Below, piece after piece: positions 9,385 through 18,365 of a DNA stretch of 32,692 nucleotides; within the stretch, counting starts at the first letter, position 1, and every line of letters starts with the position of its first letter. This stretch comes from Zhongshania sp. (GTDB lineage: Bacteria; Pseudomonadota; Gammaproteobacteria; Pseudomonadales; Spongiibacteraceae). The notes under the pieces were generated by a model, which worked only from the letters and a program-made list of their open reading frames with translations, made no database searches and was not told the origin of the DNA. The stretch spans positions 1-32,692 of the forward strand of contig JAGPVP010000057.1 in the NCBI GenBank assembly GCA_018066965.1. Reading direction: 5' to 3'. The position numbers were made by a program, and so were the translations under genes.

Positions 9385-9405
9385 TCATTCTTCGCGCAGC
9401 TATTC

Positions 9406-10374
9406 TTACAGTGCTAGCTTCGCCCGAATTTTTTCTACCACACTGGCTGGTAATGGAATGTAACCGTCTTTCACCACAACTTCTTGGCCTTGCTTAGAAA
9501 GAACCAACTTCACAAACTCACGATCCAAGGGCGCCAGCGGTTTGTTAGGCGCCTTGTTCACATAAACGTACAAGAAGCGAGACAGTGGATATGTACCTGC
9601 AGTCGCGTTTTCTGCCGTGGCGTCAACATAGCCACTTTTGCCATCCTTCGCCAAGGCAATTGCACGCACACTGGAGGTCTTGTAACCGATACCTGAATAG
9701 CCAATGCCGTTAATCGACGTAGACACCGATTGCACAACCGATGCTGAGCCCGGCTGTTCATTCACGCCATTTTTAAAATCGCCCTTACACAGCGCTTCTT
9801 CCTTAAAGTAGCCGTAGGTGCCAGACACTGAGTTGCGGCCAAACATTTGAATATCGCGCGCAACCCAAGCGCCGTCCATTCCCAAGCCACCCCAGGTTTC
9901 TACATTGTCAGCATGACCGCATTTATGCGTGCTAGAGAACACGGCATCGACCTGCGCCATGGTCATCCCTTTAATTGGATTATCTTTGTGCACAAAAACA
10001 GCCAAAGCATCGATCGCAACGGGGATAGCGGTAGGCTTGTAGCCATATTTAGTTTCAAAAGCTTCAATTTCTTTGTCTTTCATCTTACGGCTCATCGGCC
10101 CAATATTCGACGTACCTTCAGTCAAGGCCGGGGGAGCAGTAGACGAGCCTGCAGCTTGAATTTGAATGTTTACATTGGGATAAATACGCTTGAAATCTTC
10201 GCCCCACAGCGTCATCAGGTTTGCTAGCGTATCTGAGCCAACGCTAGACAAATTACCCGAAACTCCAGACGCGCTTGCGTAATCTGGTAAGGCGGCATCT
10301 ACCTCAGTTGCCGCTAGGGCAACCATAGATGACAGCGCAACAACGGTTCCGGCTACATACTGTTTAATGTTCAC
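9406..10374 (-). CDS. pstS: Periplasmic phosphate-binding protein PstS
   Basis: The 322-residue protein starts with a signal peptide (about 1-27, ending near ALAATEVDA). Motifs of the PstS/PBP-like-2 fold follow: [34 protein letters not shown] with the phosphate-contacting SDT and SST-type loops, and [20 protein letters not shown]. It binds phosphate in the periplasm and hands it to PstCA. The start is GTG at 10374, with GGGAG eight bases upstream. It lies between phoR and pstC, is preceded by an excellent Pho box and followed by an intrinsic terminator. Confidence 0.95.
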   Translation of the reverse strand: MNIKQYVAGTVVALSSMVALAATEVDAALPDYASASGVSGNLSSVGSDTLANLMTLWGEDFKRIYPNVNIQIQAAGSSTAPPALTEGTSNIGPMSRKMKDKEIEAFETKYGYKPTAIPVAIDALAVFVHKDNPIKGMTMAQVDAVFSSTHKCGHADNVETWGGLGMDGAWVARDIQMFGRNSVSGTYGYFKEEALCKGDFKNGVNEQPGSASVVQSVSTSINGIGYSGIGYKTSSVRAIALAKDGKSGYVDATAENATAGTYPLSRFLYVYVNKAPNKPLAPLDREFVKLVLSKQGQEVVVKDGYIPLPASVVEKIRAKLAL

Positions 10375-10415
10375 AAGCTTACTCCCAAACGAATTAGTTA
10401 CTTCAACGCAGCCAC

Positions 10416-10447
10416 TTTATAGAGCAATTATGACAACTTTGTGACAA
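10416..10447 (-). promoter_or_regulatory. PhoB-dependent promoter of pstS
   Basis: On the minus strand TTGTCAC-AAAG-TTGTCAT (10447 to 10430) is a near-consensus 18-base Pho box. Eight bases downstream is TATAAA (10421 to 10416), a good -10 element. There is no -35 box, as expected where PhoB replaces it. The GTG start of pstS is about 40 bases further on. Confidence 0.82.
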
Positions 10448-10463
10448 TCGATAGGAATTAAAA

Positions 10464-11759
10464 TCACTTGACTGCCACCGCGACCGAGCGGGGGAAAACG
10501 CAGGTAAATACGCTGCCTTTATTTGGCACACTGCGGATACGTAATTCAGCGCGATGCCTAATGAGCACGTGCTTCACTATCGCTAAGCCAAGGCCTGTAC
10601 CGCCGGTATCTAGCGAACGACTTTGGTCTACGCGATAAAACCGCTCGGTGAGACGTGGAATATACTGTGGCTCGATACCAATACCGGTGTCCTCCACCTC
10701 AAAATACGCGTGATCATCATCGCGGTACCAACGCAGTGTAATGGTGTCATTTTCAGTGGTGTAACGCGCAGCATTAATGGCTAAATTAGAAAATGCACTG
10801 CGCAATTCATTAGCATTGCCATTAATTGCAATATTATCGTCACATTCGATAACAACCTGACGGCTACCTTTCGCTGCAGAACCGCACTCCTCCCTAATCA
10901 TTTCCATTAATGACCGCAAGCTAATGACGGTATCGTCACCCGCTTTAGGAACCGCTTCTAGGCGCGACAGCAACATAAGATCTTGAATCAACATATGCAT
11001 GCGGCGAGACTGCTGAAGCATTTGGCTCACCGCGCGATCCCAGCGCGGGTTCTCACCACCGTGCTCTGCAAAAGTTTCGAGATATCCGTTAATAACAGTG
11101 AGCGGCGTGCGCAGTTCATGGGAAACATTAGCCACAAAATCTTTGCGCATTTTTTCTAAGCGGTGGGTTCTGGTGACATCGCGGGCAAATAGCAGGCGAT
11201 TGCGCTGGCCAAAAAAGCTCACGCTAATACTGAGGCTCAAACTGCCGTTAACAGGAGACGACATCTCCAATGGCGCTTGGTAATGCTCGGCTTCAAAATA
11301 ACGTAAAAATGCAGGGCTGCGAATCAGGTTAATCAGTTGTCGACCGGTGTCATCAGATTCGCGTAGACCTAACAAATCATGCGCAGAGGCATTACACCAT
11401 TCAATATTACCTAGCGGGTCTAACATCACCACCGCATCTGACATGGACGCAAATGAGGAGTGAAGATAGTCAATCATTGCCTGAAGTTTACTGGTGTTCT
11501 GCGTGGTATCACGCTGCATGTCATAAATGACATCAAAAACCTGCCCCCACATACCCGTTGCCTCTGGCGGCTCATTATCTACACCGCTGTATAGCCAGTC
11601 TGACAGGTGCTGTAAGTTGCGTAACAACCAAGCACATGCCAGCAGCGCGGCGGCAAATAAAGGCCAAATTCCCCAATCAAATATTGCGCAGGCCCCAGCC
11701 ACGACCGTGATAGGTAGGCTGATGCGCAATAATTCCGTTTTCCAGTTGTAGTAGCGCAT
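10464..11759 (-). CDS. phoR: Phosphate-regulon sensor histidine kinase PhoR
   Basis: The 431-residue protein has two N-terminal membrane segments (about 11-47), a linker, a PAS domain (about 95-200), a HisKA dimerisation helix with FVANVSHELRTPLTVINGY (phospho-acceptor His 214), and a HATPase with N, G1 and G2 boxes (NAARYT, VEDTGIGI, GGTGLGLAIVKH). It phosphorylates PhoB when phosphate is low and, with PhoU, holds it off otherwise. The ATG at 11759 is 13 bases after the phoB stop, so the two are co-transcribed. It ends just before the pstS promoter. Confidence 0.95.
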   Translation of the reverse strand: MRYYNWKTELLRISLPITVVAGACAIFDWGIWPLFAAALLACAWLLRNLQHLSDWLYSGVDNEPPEATGMWGQVFDVIYDMQRDTTQNTSKLQAMIDYLHSSFASMSDAVVMLDPLGNIEWCNASAHDLLGLRESDDTGRQLINLIRSPAFLRYFEAEHYQAPLEMSSPVNGSLSLSISVSFFGQRNRLLFARDVTRTHRLEKMRKDFVANVSHELRTPLTVINGYLETFAEHGGENPRWDRAVSQMLQQSRRMHMLIQDLMLLSRLEAVPKAGDDTVISLRSLMEMIREECGSAAKGSRQVVIECDDNIAINGNANELRSAFSNLAINAARYTTENDTITLRWYRDDDHAYFEVEDTGIGIEPQYIPRLTERFYRVDQSRSLDTGGTGLGLAIVKHVLIRHRAELRIRSVPNKGSVFTCVFPRSVAVAVK

Positions 11760-11772
11760 TAATTATTTTGCG

Positions 11773-12480
11773 CTAGGCGCAGACACCGGTAGTAGAAAAG
11801 CGGTAACCAGTGCCGCGAACGGTTTGAATGAGCAAGCCGCAGTCACGCTGATCGGTTTGCAGGGCTTTGCGAAGACGGCGAATATGCACGTCTACGGTAC
11901 GTTCTTCAACATAGACATTGCTACCCCAGACTTGGTCAAGTAGCTGACCGCGACTGTAGGCACGCTCTTGGTGGGTCATAAAAAACTTCAGTAATTTAAA
12001 CTCGGTCGGCCCCATATCCAGCGGCTGAGTATCGACAAATACACGGTGGCTGGCAGGGTCTAGTTTCAAACCGCCAACTTCGATGCTTTCTTCCTGCTCG
12101 CGGCTAGTGGACCGACGCATAATGGCCTTAATTCTAGCCATCAATTCACGTGAAGAAAACGGCTTAGTAATGTAGTCATCGGCGCCAACATCTAAACCTT
12201 GTACGCGGTTGTCTTCATCATCTTTGGCGGTGAGCATTATCACTAATAAATCGCGGGTAAGTTCGTCTCTGCGCAGACGGCGCAGCAGCTCCAAGCCGCT
12301 GGTGACTGGCATCATCCAGTCGAGTAGTACCAAATCGGGCCGCTGATCCACGATAATACCGTGAGCGTCCTGTGCATTACTTGCCTCCAGGCACTCGTAG
12401 CCGGCAAGTTCGAGCCCGACACGGATCATTTCCCGTATTGCAGCTTCGTCGTCGACAATCAGTATGGTGGTTGCAGTCAT
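11773..12480 (-). CDS. phoB: Phosphate-regulon response regulator PhoB
   Basis: The receiver domain has the acidic pair DD (10-11), phospho-acceptor Asp 54 in VLLDWMMP, Thr 84 and Lys 106 in DDYITKPFS. The C-terminal OmpR/PhoB winged helix includes [20 protein letters not shown] and [19 protein letters not shown]. Phosphorylated PhoB binds Pho boxes and activates pst and pho genes. The start at ATG 12480 gives 235 residues, the usual length, with AAGGG seven bases upstream; a longer reading from a TTG at 12501 adds seven residues and is less likely. A near-perfect Pho box at 12532-12549 points to autoregulation. Confidence 0.96.
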   Translation of the reverse strand: MTATTILIVDDEAAIREMIRVGLELAGYECLEASNAQDAHGIIVDQRPDLVLLDWMMPVTSGLELLRRLRRDELTRDLLVIMLTAKDDEDNRVQGLDVGADDYITKPFSSRELMARIKAIMRRSTSREQEESIEVGGLKLDPASHRVFVDTQPLDMGPTEFKLLKFFMTHQERAYSRGQLLDQVWGSNVYVEERTVDVHIRRLRKALQTDQRDCGLLIQTVRGTGYRFSTTGVCA

Positions 12481-12531
12481 CCCTCTACCCTTTTTTAACA
12501 AGTTTTGTAAGCAGCATTAAAACGACATTTG

Positions 12532-12549
12532 GTGACAATTTTATGACAG
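12532..12549 (-). promoter_or_regulatory. PhoB box upstream of phoB
   Basis: On the minus strand CTGTCATAAAATTGTCAC differs from the E. coli consensus CTGTCATAAATCTGTCAC at two positions only. It lies about 52 bases before the phoB start, in the short gap after purU. A TTTAAT about a dozen bases downstream could be the -10 box. This supports a self-activating phoBR operon. Confidence 0.85.
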
Positions 12550-12565
12550 TTAGCTTTTTTATAGA

Positions 12566-13420
12566 TTAATCAAACACTACCGTCTTATTTCCGAGGACAA
12601 GTACCCGGTCTTCTAAATGATTTCTAAGTGCCCGCGCCAGCACCGATTTTTCAACGTCTTTACCCAGTCGAACAAGGTCGTCCTTGCTGTGCCGGTGTGA
12701 CACTCTGATGACATCCTGTTCGATAATGGGGCCTTCATCAAGCTGCTCTGTCACATAATGACTGGTCGCACCAATCAGCTTCACACCTCGATCAAACGCT
12801 TTCTGATAAGGGTTTGCGCCAATAAATGACGGTAAAAAGCTATGGTGGATATTGATCATTTTGCCAACGTACGCACGGCAAAACTCCGGCTGAATAATCT
12901 GCATATACCGCGCAAGTACTACGCAGTCTGCCTGATATTCACCAGTCAACTCCATGATGCGAGCATGCGCTGGGAGTTTATTTTCGGCATCTATCGGCAC
13001 GTATTCAAACGGAATGCCATGCCACTCAACCATGCTCCGCAGGTTTTCATGATTGGAGATAACACAGGGAATATCACAATCTAGCTCGCCGCTATGCCAG
13101 CGGTGTAAAATATCGGCAATGCAATGTGACGCGTGGCTGGCCAAAATAACAACTTTGCGCTTCACCGACGAATCCACCAGCTCCCACTGCATTCCGTACT
13201 CTTCAGCAATCGGTGCAAACGCGGCTCGGCAAGCCTCTGCGCCCATGCGCAAGGAATCAGCACGAATTTCATTGCGCATAAAGAACCAGTTGTTTTCCGC
13301 GTCAGCGTGGTAATTTGCCTCGGTAAGCCAGCCACCTTGATCCGCAACAAACTGACTAACCCGCGCAACAATACCCACTTTATCTGGGCAGCTAATTACC
13401 AAACGATATGTATGATCCAT
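12566..13420 (-). CDS. purU: Formyltetrahydrofolate deformylase PurU
   Basis: The 284-residue protein has an N-terminal ACT domain (about 5-80, YRLVISCPDKVGIVARVSQF) and a formyltransferase-like catalytic domain with INIHHSFLPSFIGANPY and LDEGPIIEQD, holding the expected Asn/His/Asp catalytic set. It hydrolyses 10-formyl-tetrahydrofolate to formate and tetrahydrofolate, feeding purine synthesis and balancing one-carbon pools. Length and motifs are standard. The ATG at 13420 has only a weak ribosome-binding site. It lies upstream of phoB on the same strand, but phoB has its own Pho box, so no functional link is implied. Confidence 0.95.
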   Translation of the reverse strand: MDHTYRLVISCPDKVGIVARVSQFVADQGGWLTEANYHADAENNWFFMRNEIRADSLRMGAEACRAAFAPIAEEYGMQWELVDSSVKRKVVILASHASHCIADILHRWHSGELDCDIPCVISNHENLRSMVEWHGIPFEYVPIDAENKLPAHARIMELTGEYQADCVVLARYMQIIQPEFCRAYVGKMINIHHSFLPSFIGANPYQKAFDRGVKLIGATSHYVTEQLDEGPIIEQDVIRVSHRHSKDDLVRLGKDVEKSVLARALRNHLEDRVLVLGNKTVVFD

Positions 13421-13470
13421 GGAACTTGTTCAACCTTTTATTTCAAGCTGCTAACACGTCGACAATCGTC

Positions 13471-14319
13471 TTATGCCTTATTCAAAATACCGCGCAAGGC
13501 TTGCGGTAAATCTGCGGGTAAGACAACTGTTTTGGCGTTGGTCGATGTTGATATTTTCACTAACGCGTCAGCGTATTTTTCACCAAGTAAATATAAAACT
13601 GGTAAATCTTGATCGCCAACTGCTTCCGACACCAAGGTAATCGCTGCGCCACTCGCCTTGGCCAGAACTACTTGTGCCTCGGCATCGCGACGAGACGCTT
13701 CCAAGCGACCATCGGCCTCTAAAATTGCGGCCTGCTTTTCACCCTCAGCCTTGGTTACGGCAGCACGGCGTTGACGCTCGGCAGCGGCTTGCTCTTCCAT
13801 CGCCTGCTGCATGGTCATGGAAGGGTTTATATCCTGAATTTCTACCGTTTTAAGGGTAATCCCCCAGTCGGCAATGTCATCTGAAATAGCCGCTTTTAAC
13901 TTTGCTTTAATCTGGTCACGCGAGGATAAAGCAGAATCTAACGCCATTTCACCGACAATAGAGCGCAGCGCCGTTTGCACCAGATTTTGAATCGCAAAAA
14001 TGTAATCTTCTACGCCGTAGACCGCCTTCTCTGGCGACACAATATTTATATACGCAACCGCATTAGCAATGATAACCGCGTTATCTTCGGTGATCACTTC
14101 CTGCGACGGAATATCAAGCACGATATCCTTAGTCGTAAGCTTGTAAGCAACGTCGTCGATATAGGGAATAATAAAATTCAAACCTGGATTTAAGGTCACA
14201 TGGTATTTACCCAAACGCTGAACAATATGTTTGTAACCCTGCGGGACGGTGCGCACACCTTTCGCCAAAGTCACGACCACTAAAATTGCCAACGCTGCTA
14301 CAACTGCCAAGCCATCCAT
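13471..14319 (-). CDS. qmcA: SPFH/stomatin-family membrane protein (QmcA-like)
   Basis: The protein is 282 residues. An N-terminal membrane anchor (about 2-20) is followed by an SPFH/PHB domain (about 25-185) with typical TVPQGYKHIVQRLGKYH, NPGLNFIIPYID and GEMALDSALSSRD segments. A long alanine/glutamate-rich helical region (about 185-235) comes next. These proteins assemble into ring-like membrane scaffolds. The ATG at 14319 has AAGGAGAT close upstream. It follows an NfeD gene by 44 bases on the same strand, the classic SPFH-NfeD pair. QmcA is the nearest E. coli namesake, and the symbol is by similarity only. Confidence 0.88.
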   Translation of the reverse strand: MDGLAVVAALAILVVVTLAKGVRTVPQGYKHIVQRLGKYHVTLNPGLNFIIPYIDDVAYKLTTKDIVLDIPSQEVITEDNAVIIANAVAYINIVSPEKAVYGVEDYIFAIQNLVQTALRSIVGEMALDSALSSRDQIKAKLKAAISDDIADWGITLKTVEIQDINPSMTMQQAMEEQAAAERQRRAAVTKAEGEKQAAILEADGRLEASRRDAEAQVVLAKASGAAITLVSEAVGDQDLPVLYLLGEKYADALVKISTSTNAKTVVLPADLPQALRGILNKA

Positions 14320-14363
14320 CGCCTATCTCCTTAAATGCACTAGGTCTAACACCAATTCGTTAA

Positions 14364-14837
14364 TCAGTGCGCCTGCCCTAACGCGAGTTTTACTATAAGA
14401 GAGTTACCAGATATATCTTCAACTGCAACGCGGTCGCCAAGCGACACTGGATCACGACAGATAAACTCCCACTCCTCGCTACCCAACACGGGAATTGCGA
14501 AACGCAACGTACCGTGGCCAAACTCAGAACCCAGCTTTATCACCATGGCCTCCTGCCCCACCACCTGCTCACGAGACATACCAGACAAGGTTTTGTTTTT
14601 CATTTTGGGATGAACAAATTTAAACCATACCGCCAAATCAATCACCGACATCACCAGCCAGACCAGCATTTGAATACTGAATGACATGTCAACCGCCGCT
14701 AAGATCAACCCCACCGCAATGGCGCTGGCACCAAACCAGATCATCACAAAGCTGGGGATAAAAATCTCGCTCGCCACCAGCAGCATGCCAAAAACCATCC
14801 AATGCCAATATGCGATATTGGTATTTAACCACTCCAT
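14364..14837 (-). CDS. NfeD-family membrane protein, partner of the SPFH protein
   Basis: The 157-residue protein has three or four hydrophobic segments in its first 75 residues and a C-terminal OB-fold-like domain (about 80-155, with [20 protein letters not shown] and [16 protein letters not shown]). This is the short NfeD type (YbbJ-like), without the ClpP-like protease domain of long NfeD proteins. It is thought to interact with the SPFH scaffold. The ATG at 14837 has AAGGGG seven bases upstream, and it is first in the two-gene unit. It diverges from ygiQ. Confidence 0.88.
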   Translation of the reverse strand: MEWLNTNIAYWHWMVFGMLLVASEIFIPSFVMIWFGASAIAVGLILAAVDMSFSIQMLVWLVMSVIDLAVWFKFVHPKMKNKTLSGMSREQVVGQEAMVIKLGSEFGHGTLRFAIPVLGSEEWEFICRDPVSLGDRVAVEDISGNSLIVKLALGQAH

Positions 14838-15010
14838 TTTGTGCCCCTTTACAAAATGTCTTCGTACAAGACATCTATTTACTATTTATTTATCAAAATA
14901 TTCAAGCACTTACTGGGCTATTTTATATTTTCATAGAACTCTTATCAGGCCAGCAAGAAGCCACATTATCACGTATAATGCCCCCTCATTCAGAATTCTG
15001 CGTTAGCCCA

Positions 15011-17158
15011 ATGTCATCAGTTATGCAAACACCCAAAGTTATCTTTAGTCATCGCCCGTATTGGGCCGAATGCTTCGGCACCGCTAGCTACCTCCCAACC
15101 TCTCGAGAAGAGATGGATGCACTGGGCTGGGACAGCTGCGACATTATCATCGTAACCGGCGATGCGTATGTAGATCACCCCAGCTTTGGTATGGCTGTGA
15201 TTGGCCGTGTGCTAGAAGCACAAGGCTTTCGGGTAGGGATTATTTCCCAGCCTGACTGGCAGTCCGCAGAGCCATTCAAAAAACTCGGCGAGCCCAATCT
15301 GTTTTTTGGCGTTGCCTCGGGCAATATGGATTCCATGATCAACCGCTATACCGCGGATCGCCGTTTGCGCCATGACGACGCCTATTCGCCTGACAACGAA
15401 GGCGGAAAACGGCCCGATCGCGCAGTTATCGTGTATTCACAGCGCTGCCGTGAAGCGTACAAAGACACCCCTATTATTATCGGTTCCATTGAAGCCAGCC
15501 TTCGCCGGATTGCGCATTACGACTACTGGAGCGACAAAGTCCGTCGGTCAATATTACTCGATTCCCGCGCTGACTTACTGCTCTATGGCAATGCCGAGCG
15601 CGCCATTATTGACGTTGCCCACCGCCTTGGCCGCGGCGACCCAATTGATACGATTACTGATTTGCGCGGCACGGCGTACGTCACTCGAGATATTCCCGCC
15701 GGCTGGACAGTTATAGATTCAGCAAGCGTTGATCAGCTCGGCAAAATCGACCCTATAACCAGCCCCTACGTTGACACCAGCGCCACCGAAAGCTGCAAGA
15801 AGAATGATGAAGACGCGGCAGAAAAGACCGTTGATGACGTTCAAACAGTTCGCATAATTGACCCACTGCAAGCGCGTAAAACGGGTACAGATGCAGCCAA
15901 AACTGTTATTCGGATACCCGATTATGAGGTCGTTAAAAACGACCCCGTAAACTATGCTCACGCCGCCAGAGTTCTCCATTTAGAAACAAACCCAGGTAAT
16001 GCTCGCGCGCTTGTTCAGCGGCATGGCGATCAAGAAGTGTGGTTAAACCCTCCGCCGATTCCGCTGACCACCGAAGAATTAGACTGGGTATTTGAATTGC
16101 CTTACCAACGTAAACCGCACCCAGTTTACGGTAAGGCAAAAATTCCCGCCTACGACATGATTCGTTTCTCCGTAAATATTATGCGCGGCTGTTTTGGCGG
16201 CTGTAGCTTTTGCTCCATTACCGAGCACGAAGGCCGCATAATACAAAGCCGCTCACACGAATCTATTGTCAAAGAAGTTGAAAAAATTCGCGACAAAACC
16301 CCAGAGTTTACTGGGGTAATTTCAGACCTTGGCGGCCCCACCGCCAATATGTGGCGCCTCAACTGTAAGAGCACTGAGATTGAACAGCGCTGCCGTAGGC
16401 TATCGTGTGTATACCCCAGCATTTGCAAAAGCCTCAATACTGATCAAACTCCACTAATCGATCTGTATAGAGACGTACGCTCATTAGATGGCGTTAAAAA
16501 AGTTCTTATCGCCTCTGGCTTGCGCTACGACCTAGCCATAGAAACACCAGAATACGTCAAAGAGTTAGTAACTCATCATGTGGGCGGCTACTTAAAAATT
16601 GCGCCGGAACATTCTGAAGACGGCCCGCTGTCGAAAATGATGAAGCCGGGTATGGGCAGCTACGACAAATTCAAAGCCATGTTTGATAAATATTCAAAAC
16701 TGGCAGGTAAAGAACAATATTTAATCCCCTACTTTATTGCTGCGCACCCAGGTACCAGCGATAAAGACATGATGAACCTCGCCATGTGGCTAAAGGGCAA
16801 TAGCTTCCGCGCCGATCAAGTTCAAGCGTTTTATCCATCGCCAATGGCCAATGCCACGGCGATGTATTACTCGGGGAAAAACCCCCTCAAGAAAGTGTCT
16901 AGGACTAGCGAAGACGTTGTCAGTGCCAAGGGCTTAAAACAGCGACGCCTACATAAAGCATACCTGCGTTATCACGACCCAGAAGGCTGGCCCTCAATAA
17001 GAGAGTCACTGCTCAGCATGGGGCGCAAGGATCTTATTGGCTATGGTAAAAAGCACTTGGTGCCACCGCGCCAGCCGGCTAACTGGACACCAAAACAAGG
17101 TAAAGGCAGACGAATTCTCACGCAACACACCGGATTGCCGCCGCGTAAAACGAAATAA
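15011..17158 (+). CDS. ygiQ: YgiQ-family radical SAM protein
   Basis: The 715-residue protein is very close to E. coli YgiQ through most of its length. The radical-SAM cluster motif is CFGGCSFC (Cys 394, 398, 401), within a conserved block continuing [14 protein letters not shown]. The N-terminal YgiQ domain ([38 protein letters not shown]) and the block [14 protein letters not shown] are present. The reaction is not established. The open frame extends upstream to 14810, but the extension has no similarity, so ATG 15011 (MSSVMQ) is chosen; ATG 15023 is also possible. Neither has a clear Shine-Dalgarno. A TATAAT at 14974-14979 would give a leader of about 25-30 bases. Residues about 240-300 are rich in Asp/Lys/Thr and look like a variable insert. 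Confidence 0.93.
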   Translation: MSSVMQTPKVIFSHRPYWAECFGTASYLPTSREEMDALGWDSCDIIIVTGDAYVDHPSFGMAVIGRVLEAQGFRVGIISQPDWQSAEPFKKLGEPNLFFGVASGNMDSMINRYTADRRLRHDDAYSPDNEGGKRPDRAVIVYSQRCREAYKDTPIIIGSIEASLRRIAHYDYWSDKVRRSILLDSRADLLLYGNAERAIIDVAHRLGRGDPIDTITDLRGTAYVTRDIPAGWTVIDSASVDQLGKIDPITSPYVDTSATESCKKNDEDAAEKTVDDVQTVRIIDPLQARKTGTDAAKTVIRIPDYEVVKNDPVNYAHAARVLHLETNPGNARALVQRHGDQEVWLNPPPIPLTTEELDWVFELPYQRKPHPVYGKAKIPAYDMIRFSVNIMRGCFGGCSFCSITEHEGRIIQSRSHESIVKEVEKIRDKTPEFTGVISDLGGPTANMWRLNCKSTEIEQRCRRLSCVYPSICKSLNTDQTPLIDLYRDVRSLDGVKKVLIASGLRYDLAIETPEYVKELVTHHVGGYLKIAPEHSEDGPLSKMMKPGMGSYDKFKAMFDKYSKLAGKEQYLIPYFIAAHPGTSDKDMMNLAMWLKGNSFRADQVQAFYPSPMANATAMYYSGKNPLKKVSRTSEDVVSAKGLKQRRLHKAYLRYHDPEGWPSIRESLLSMGRKDLIGYGKKHLVPPRQPANWTPKQGKGRRILTQHTGLPPRKTK

Positions 17159-17186
17159 AAAATTCATATTTTAGGGTGCAAAAGTC

Positions 17187-17217
17187 TTCCAAACGTGCTT
17201 TTGATTATGTATATAAT
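17187..17217 (+). promoter_or_regulatory. Candidate promoter of the cold-shock gene
   Basis: TATAAT (17212-17217) is a perfect -10 hexamer, with a poor -35-like TTCCAA at 17187-17192. Transcription would start near 17224, leaving a leader of about 135 bases, similar in size to the E. coli cspA leader. The 11-base word TTATGTATATA, which spans the -10 (17205-17215), recurs at 17248-17258. Confidence 0.45.
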
Positions 17218-17278
17218 GGCTTTGCTGGCTACGGATGCAGCTTGGTTTTATGTATATAGCACCACGACGTCGATTTTA

Positions 17279-17353
17279 GTACCTCGTTCTGTTTCATAAG
17301 TCCCTGCCTATCTCAGCTCAAGCACCAAAAAAGGCAAATACGCAACGAGGTAC
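17279..17353 (+). promoter_or_regulatory. Leader hairpin that can hide the cold-shock ribosome-binding site
   Basis: GTACCTCGTT (17279-17288) is perfectly complementary over 10 bases to AACGAGGTAC (17344-17353). The second arm contains the GAGG that acts as Shine-Dalgarno for the ATG at 17359. Pairing would bury the ribosome-binding site, and an alternative fold would free it. This fits a temperature-sensing leader like that of cspA mRNA, but the actual switching is inference. Confidence 0.6.
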
Positions 17354-17358
17354 AAAAC

Positions 17359-17565
17359 ATGTCCAGAAGCACTGGAAAAGTAAAATGGTTTAACGAAACT
17401 AAAGGCTTTGGTTTTATTGAGCAAGACTCCGGCCCAGACGTTTTTGTTCACTTCAGCGCTATTGGCGGCTCAGGTTTTAAAACTCTGGCCGAAGGCCAAG
17501 CTGTCGAGTTTGACGTAACCACTGGCCAAAAAGGCCCACAAGCTGCAAACGTAACGCTTCTCTAA
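17359..17565 (+). CDS. CspA-family cold-shock protein
   Basis: The 68-residue protein is a single cold-shock domain with both nucleic-acid-binding motifs: KGFGFIEQD (RNP1) and VFVHFSAI (RNP2). These small beta-barrels bind single-stranded RNA and DNA and melt RNA structure. GAGG lies about nine bases before the ATG. A long leader precedes it and a strong intrinsic terminator follows at once, so it is a one-gene transcript. Whether it is cold-induced or constitutive cannot be told from the protein; the structured leader favours temperature control. Confidence 0.97.
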   Translation: MSRSTGKVKWFNETKGFGFIEQDSGPDVFVHFSAIGGSGFKTLAEGQAVEFDVTTGQKGPQAANVTLL

Positions 17566-17572
17566 TTTCACT

Positions 17573-17599
17573 GGGCGCTGTACATGCAGCGCCCTTTTT
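17573..17599 (+). terminator. Intrinsic terminator of the cold-shock gene
   Basis: GGGCGCTG and CAGCGCCC form a perfect 8-pair stem with a 6-base loop (TACATG), followed directly by TTTTT. It lies eight bases after the stop codon. Confidence 0.93.
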
Positions 17600-17745
17600 C
17601 CTGCCCACCTTTTACCTACCCAAACCCAGGAAGATTGCGCATAATTGCGCACTCCTAGCCTTCGAATTTCCATATAACGTCACATGACGCGCTGGAGGTT
17701 TGAGCAAAGTCGTTTAGACGCTATTAATCCCAGGACATAAGAACA

Positions 17746-18309
17746 ATGACTGCAACGCAAATTATTCGTACTTTTTGCTTAACGACGACAACACTTTTAC
17801 TGAGCTTAGCTGCCCACGCTGAGCCAACAGCGACTAATATATTACCTGAGCGTATCGTGTTCGTGGGTGGCCTAGCGCACAACAAAGGCCCCATTGCGAG
17901 CGAAACCGAGGATGGCCCAGACCTGAATATTGCCTACCACCATTTGTTCAAACGCTTTGATAACTCGGGTCTTTACGCTCATGGCGGCGCAGTCATCAAT
18001 CTAGCAGACGGCACCAGCTATGCTTATATCGGCGGCACCGGTCGTCTTGCCTTTGGCGCGTCACCAATTTATGGCGAGATCGGCGGTGGCTTCGCGGTCC
18101 ATGATGGCGATTTAGAAAAGAAATCAGAAAACAAGCGTGAATTGGGGTCACGGACGTTATTCCGATTTGAGATAAGCCTAGGCTACCAGATCAGCGATGC
18201 CGTATCCGCAAGCCTATTTATGGATCATATTTCTAACGGCAGCATTCTTAACAACGATGACAACCGTGGCCTCGACACTTATGGCTTACGCTTGGGCTAC
18301 GGCTTTTAA
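17746..18309 (+). CDS. PagL-like lipid A 3-O-deacylase (acyloxyacyl hydrolase family)
   Basis: The 187-residue protein has a signal peptide (about 1-25, ending AAHA) and then alternating beta-strand sequence ending in GYGF, typical of a small outer-membrane barrel. The PagL active-site block is present as HISNGS (His 161, Ser 163, Asn 164). The acidic member of the triad, Glu in Pseudomonas PagL, appears to be Asp 177 in GLDTYGLRLGY. Such enzymes remove an acyl chain from lipid A and alter envelope and immune properties. AGGA stands about 11 bases before the ATG. It converges with rlmKL. The family call is good; the activity is not shown. Confidence 0.82.
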   Translation: MTATQIIRTFCLTTTTLLLSLAAHAEPTATNILPERIVFVGGLAHNKGPIASETEDGPDLNIAYHHLFKRFDNSGLYAHGGAVINLADGTSYAYIGGTGRLAFGASPIYGEIGGGFAVHDGDLEKKSENKRELGSRTLFRFEISLGYQISDAVSASLFMDHISNGSILNNDDNRGLDTYGLRLGYGF

Positions 18310-18345
18310 CTTATTTTGTAGCACACGCCAAAACCCCATAAATAC

Positions 18346-18365
18346 AGCCACCATTACAGGTGGCT
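18346..18365. terminator. Hairpin between convergent pagL-like gene and rlmKL
   Basis: AGCCACC (18346-18352) and GGTGGCT (18359-18365) form a perfect 7-pair stem with a 6-base loop that contains the rlmKL stop codon (18354-18356). T runs are poor on both sides, so it is a weak terminator candidate. The arrangement echoes the hairpin at 3626-3651. Confidence 0.4.

Noticed and set aside
13133..13612. 159-codon plus-strand frame
   Set aside because: It spans purU and the end of the SPFH gene on the opposite strand and resembles no family.
14810..15010. N-terminal extension of YgiQ by 67 residues
   Set aside because: The extension has no similarity to YgiQ, overlaps the nfeD start on the other strand and would need transcription from before the TATAAT at 14974.
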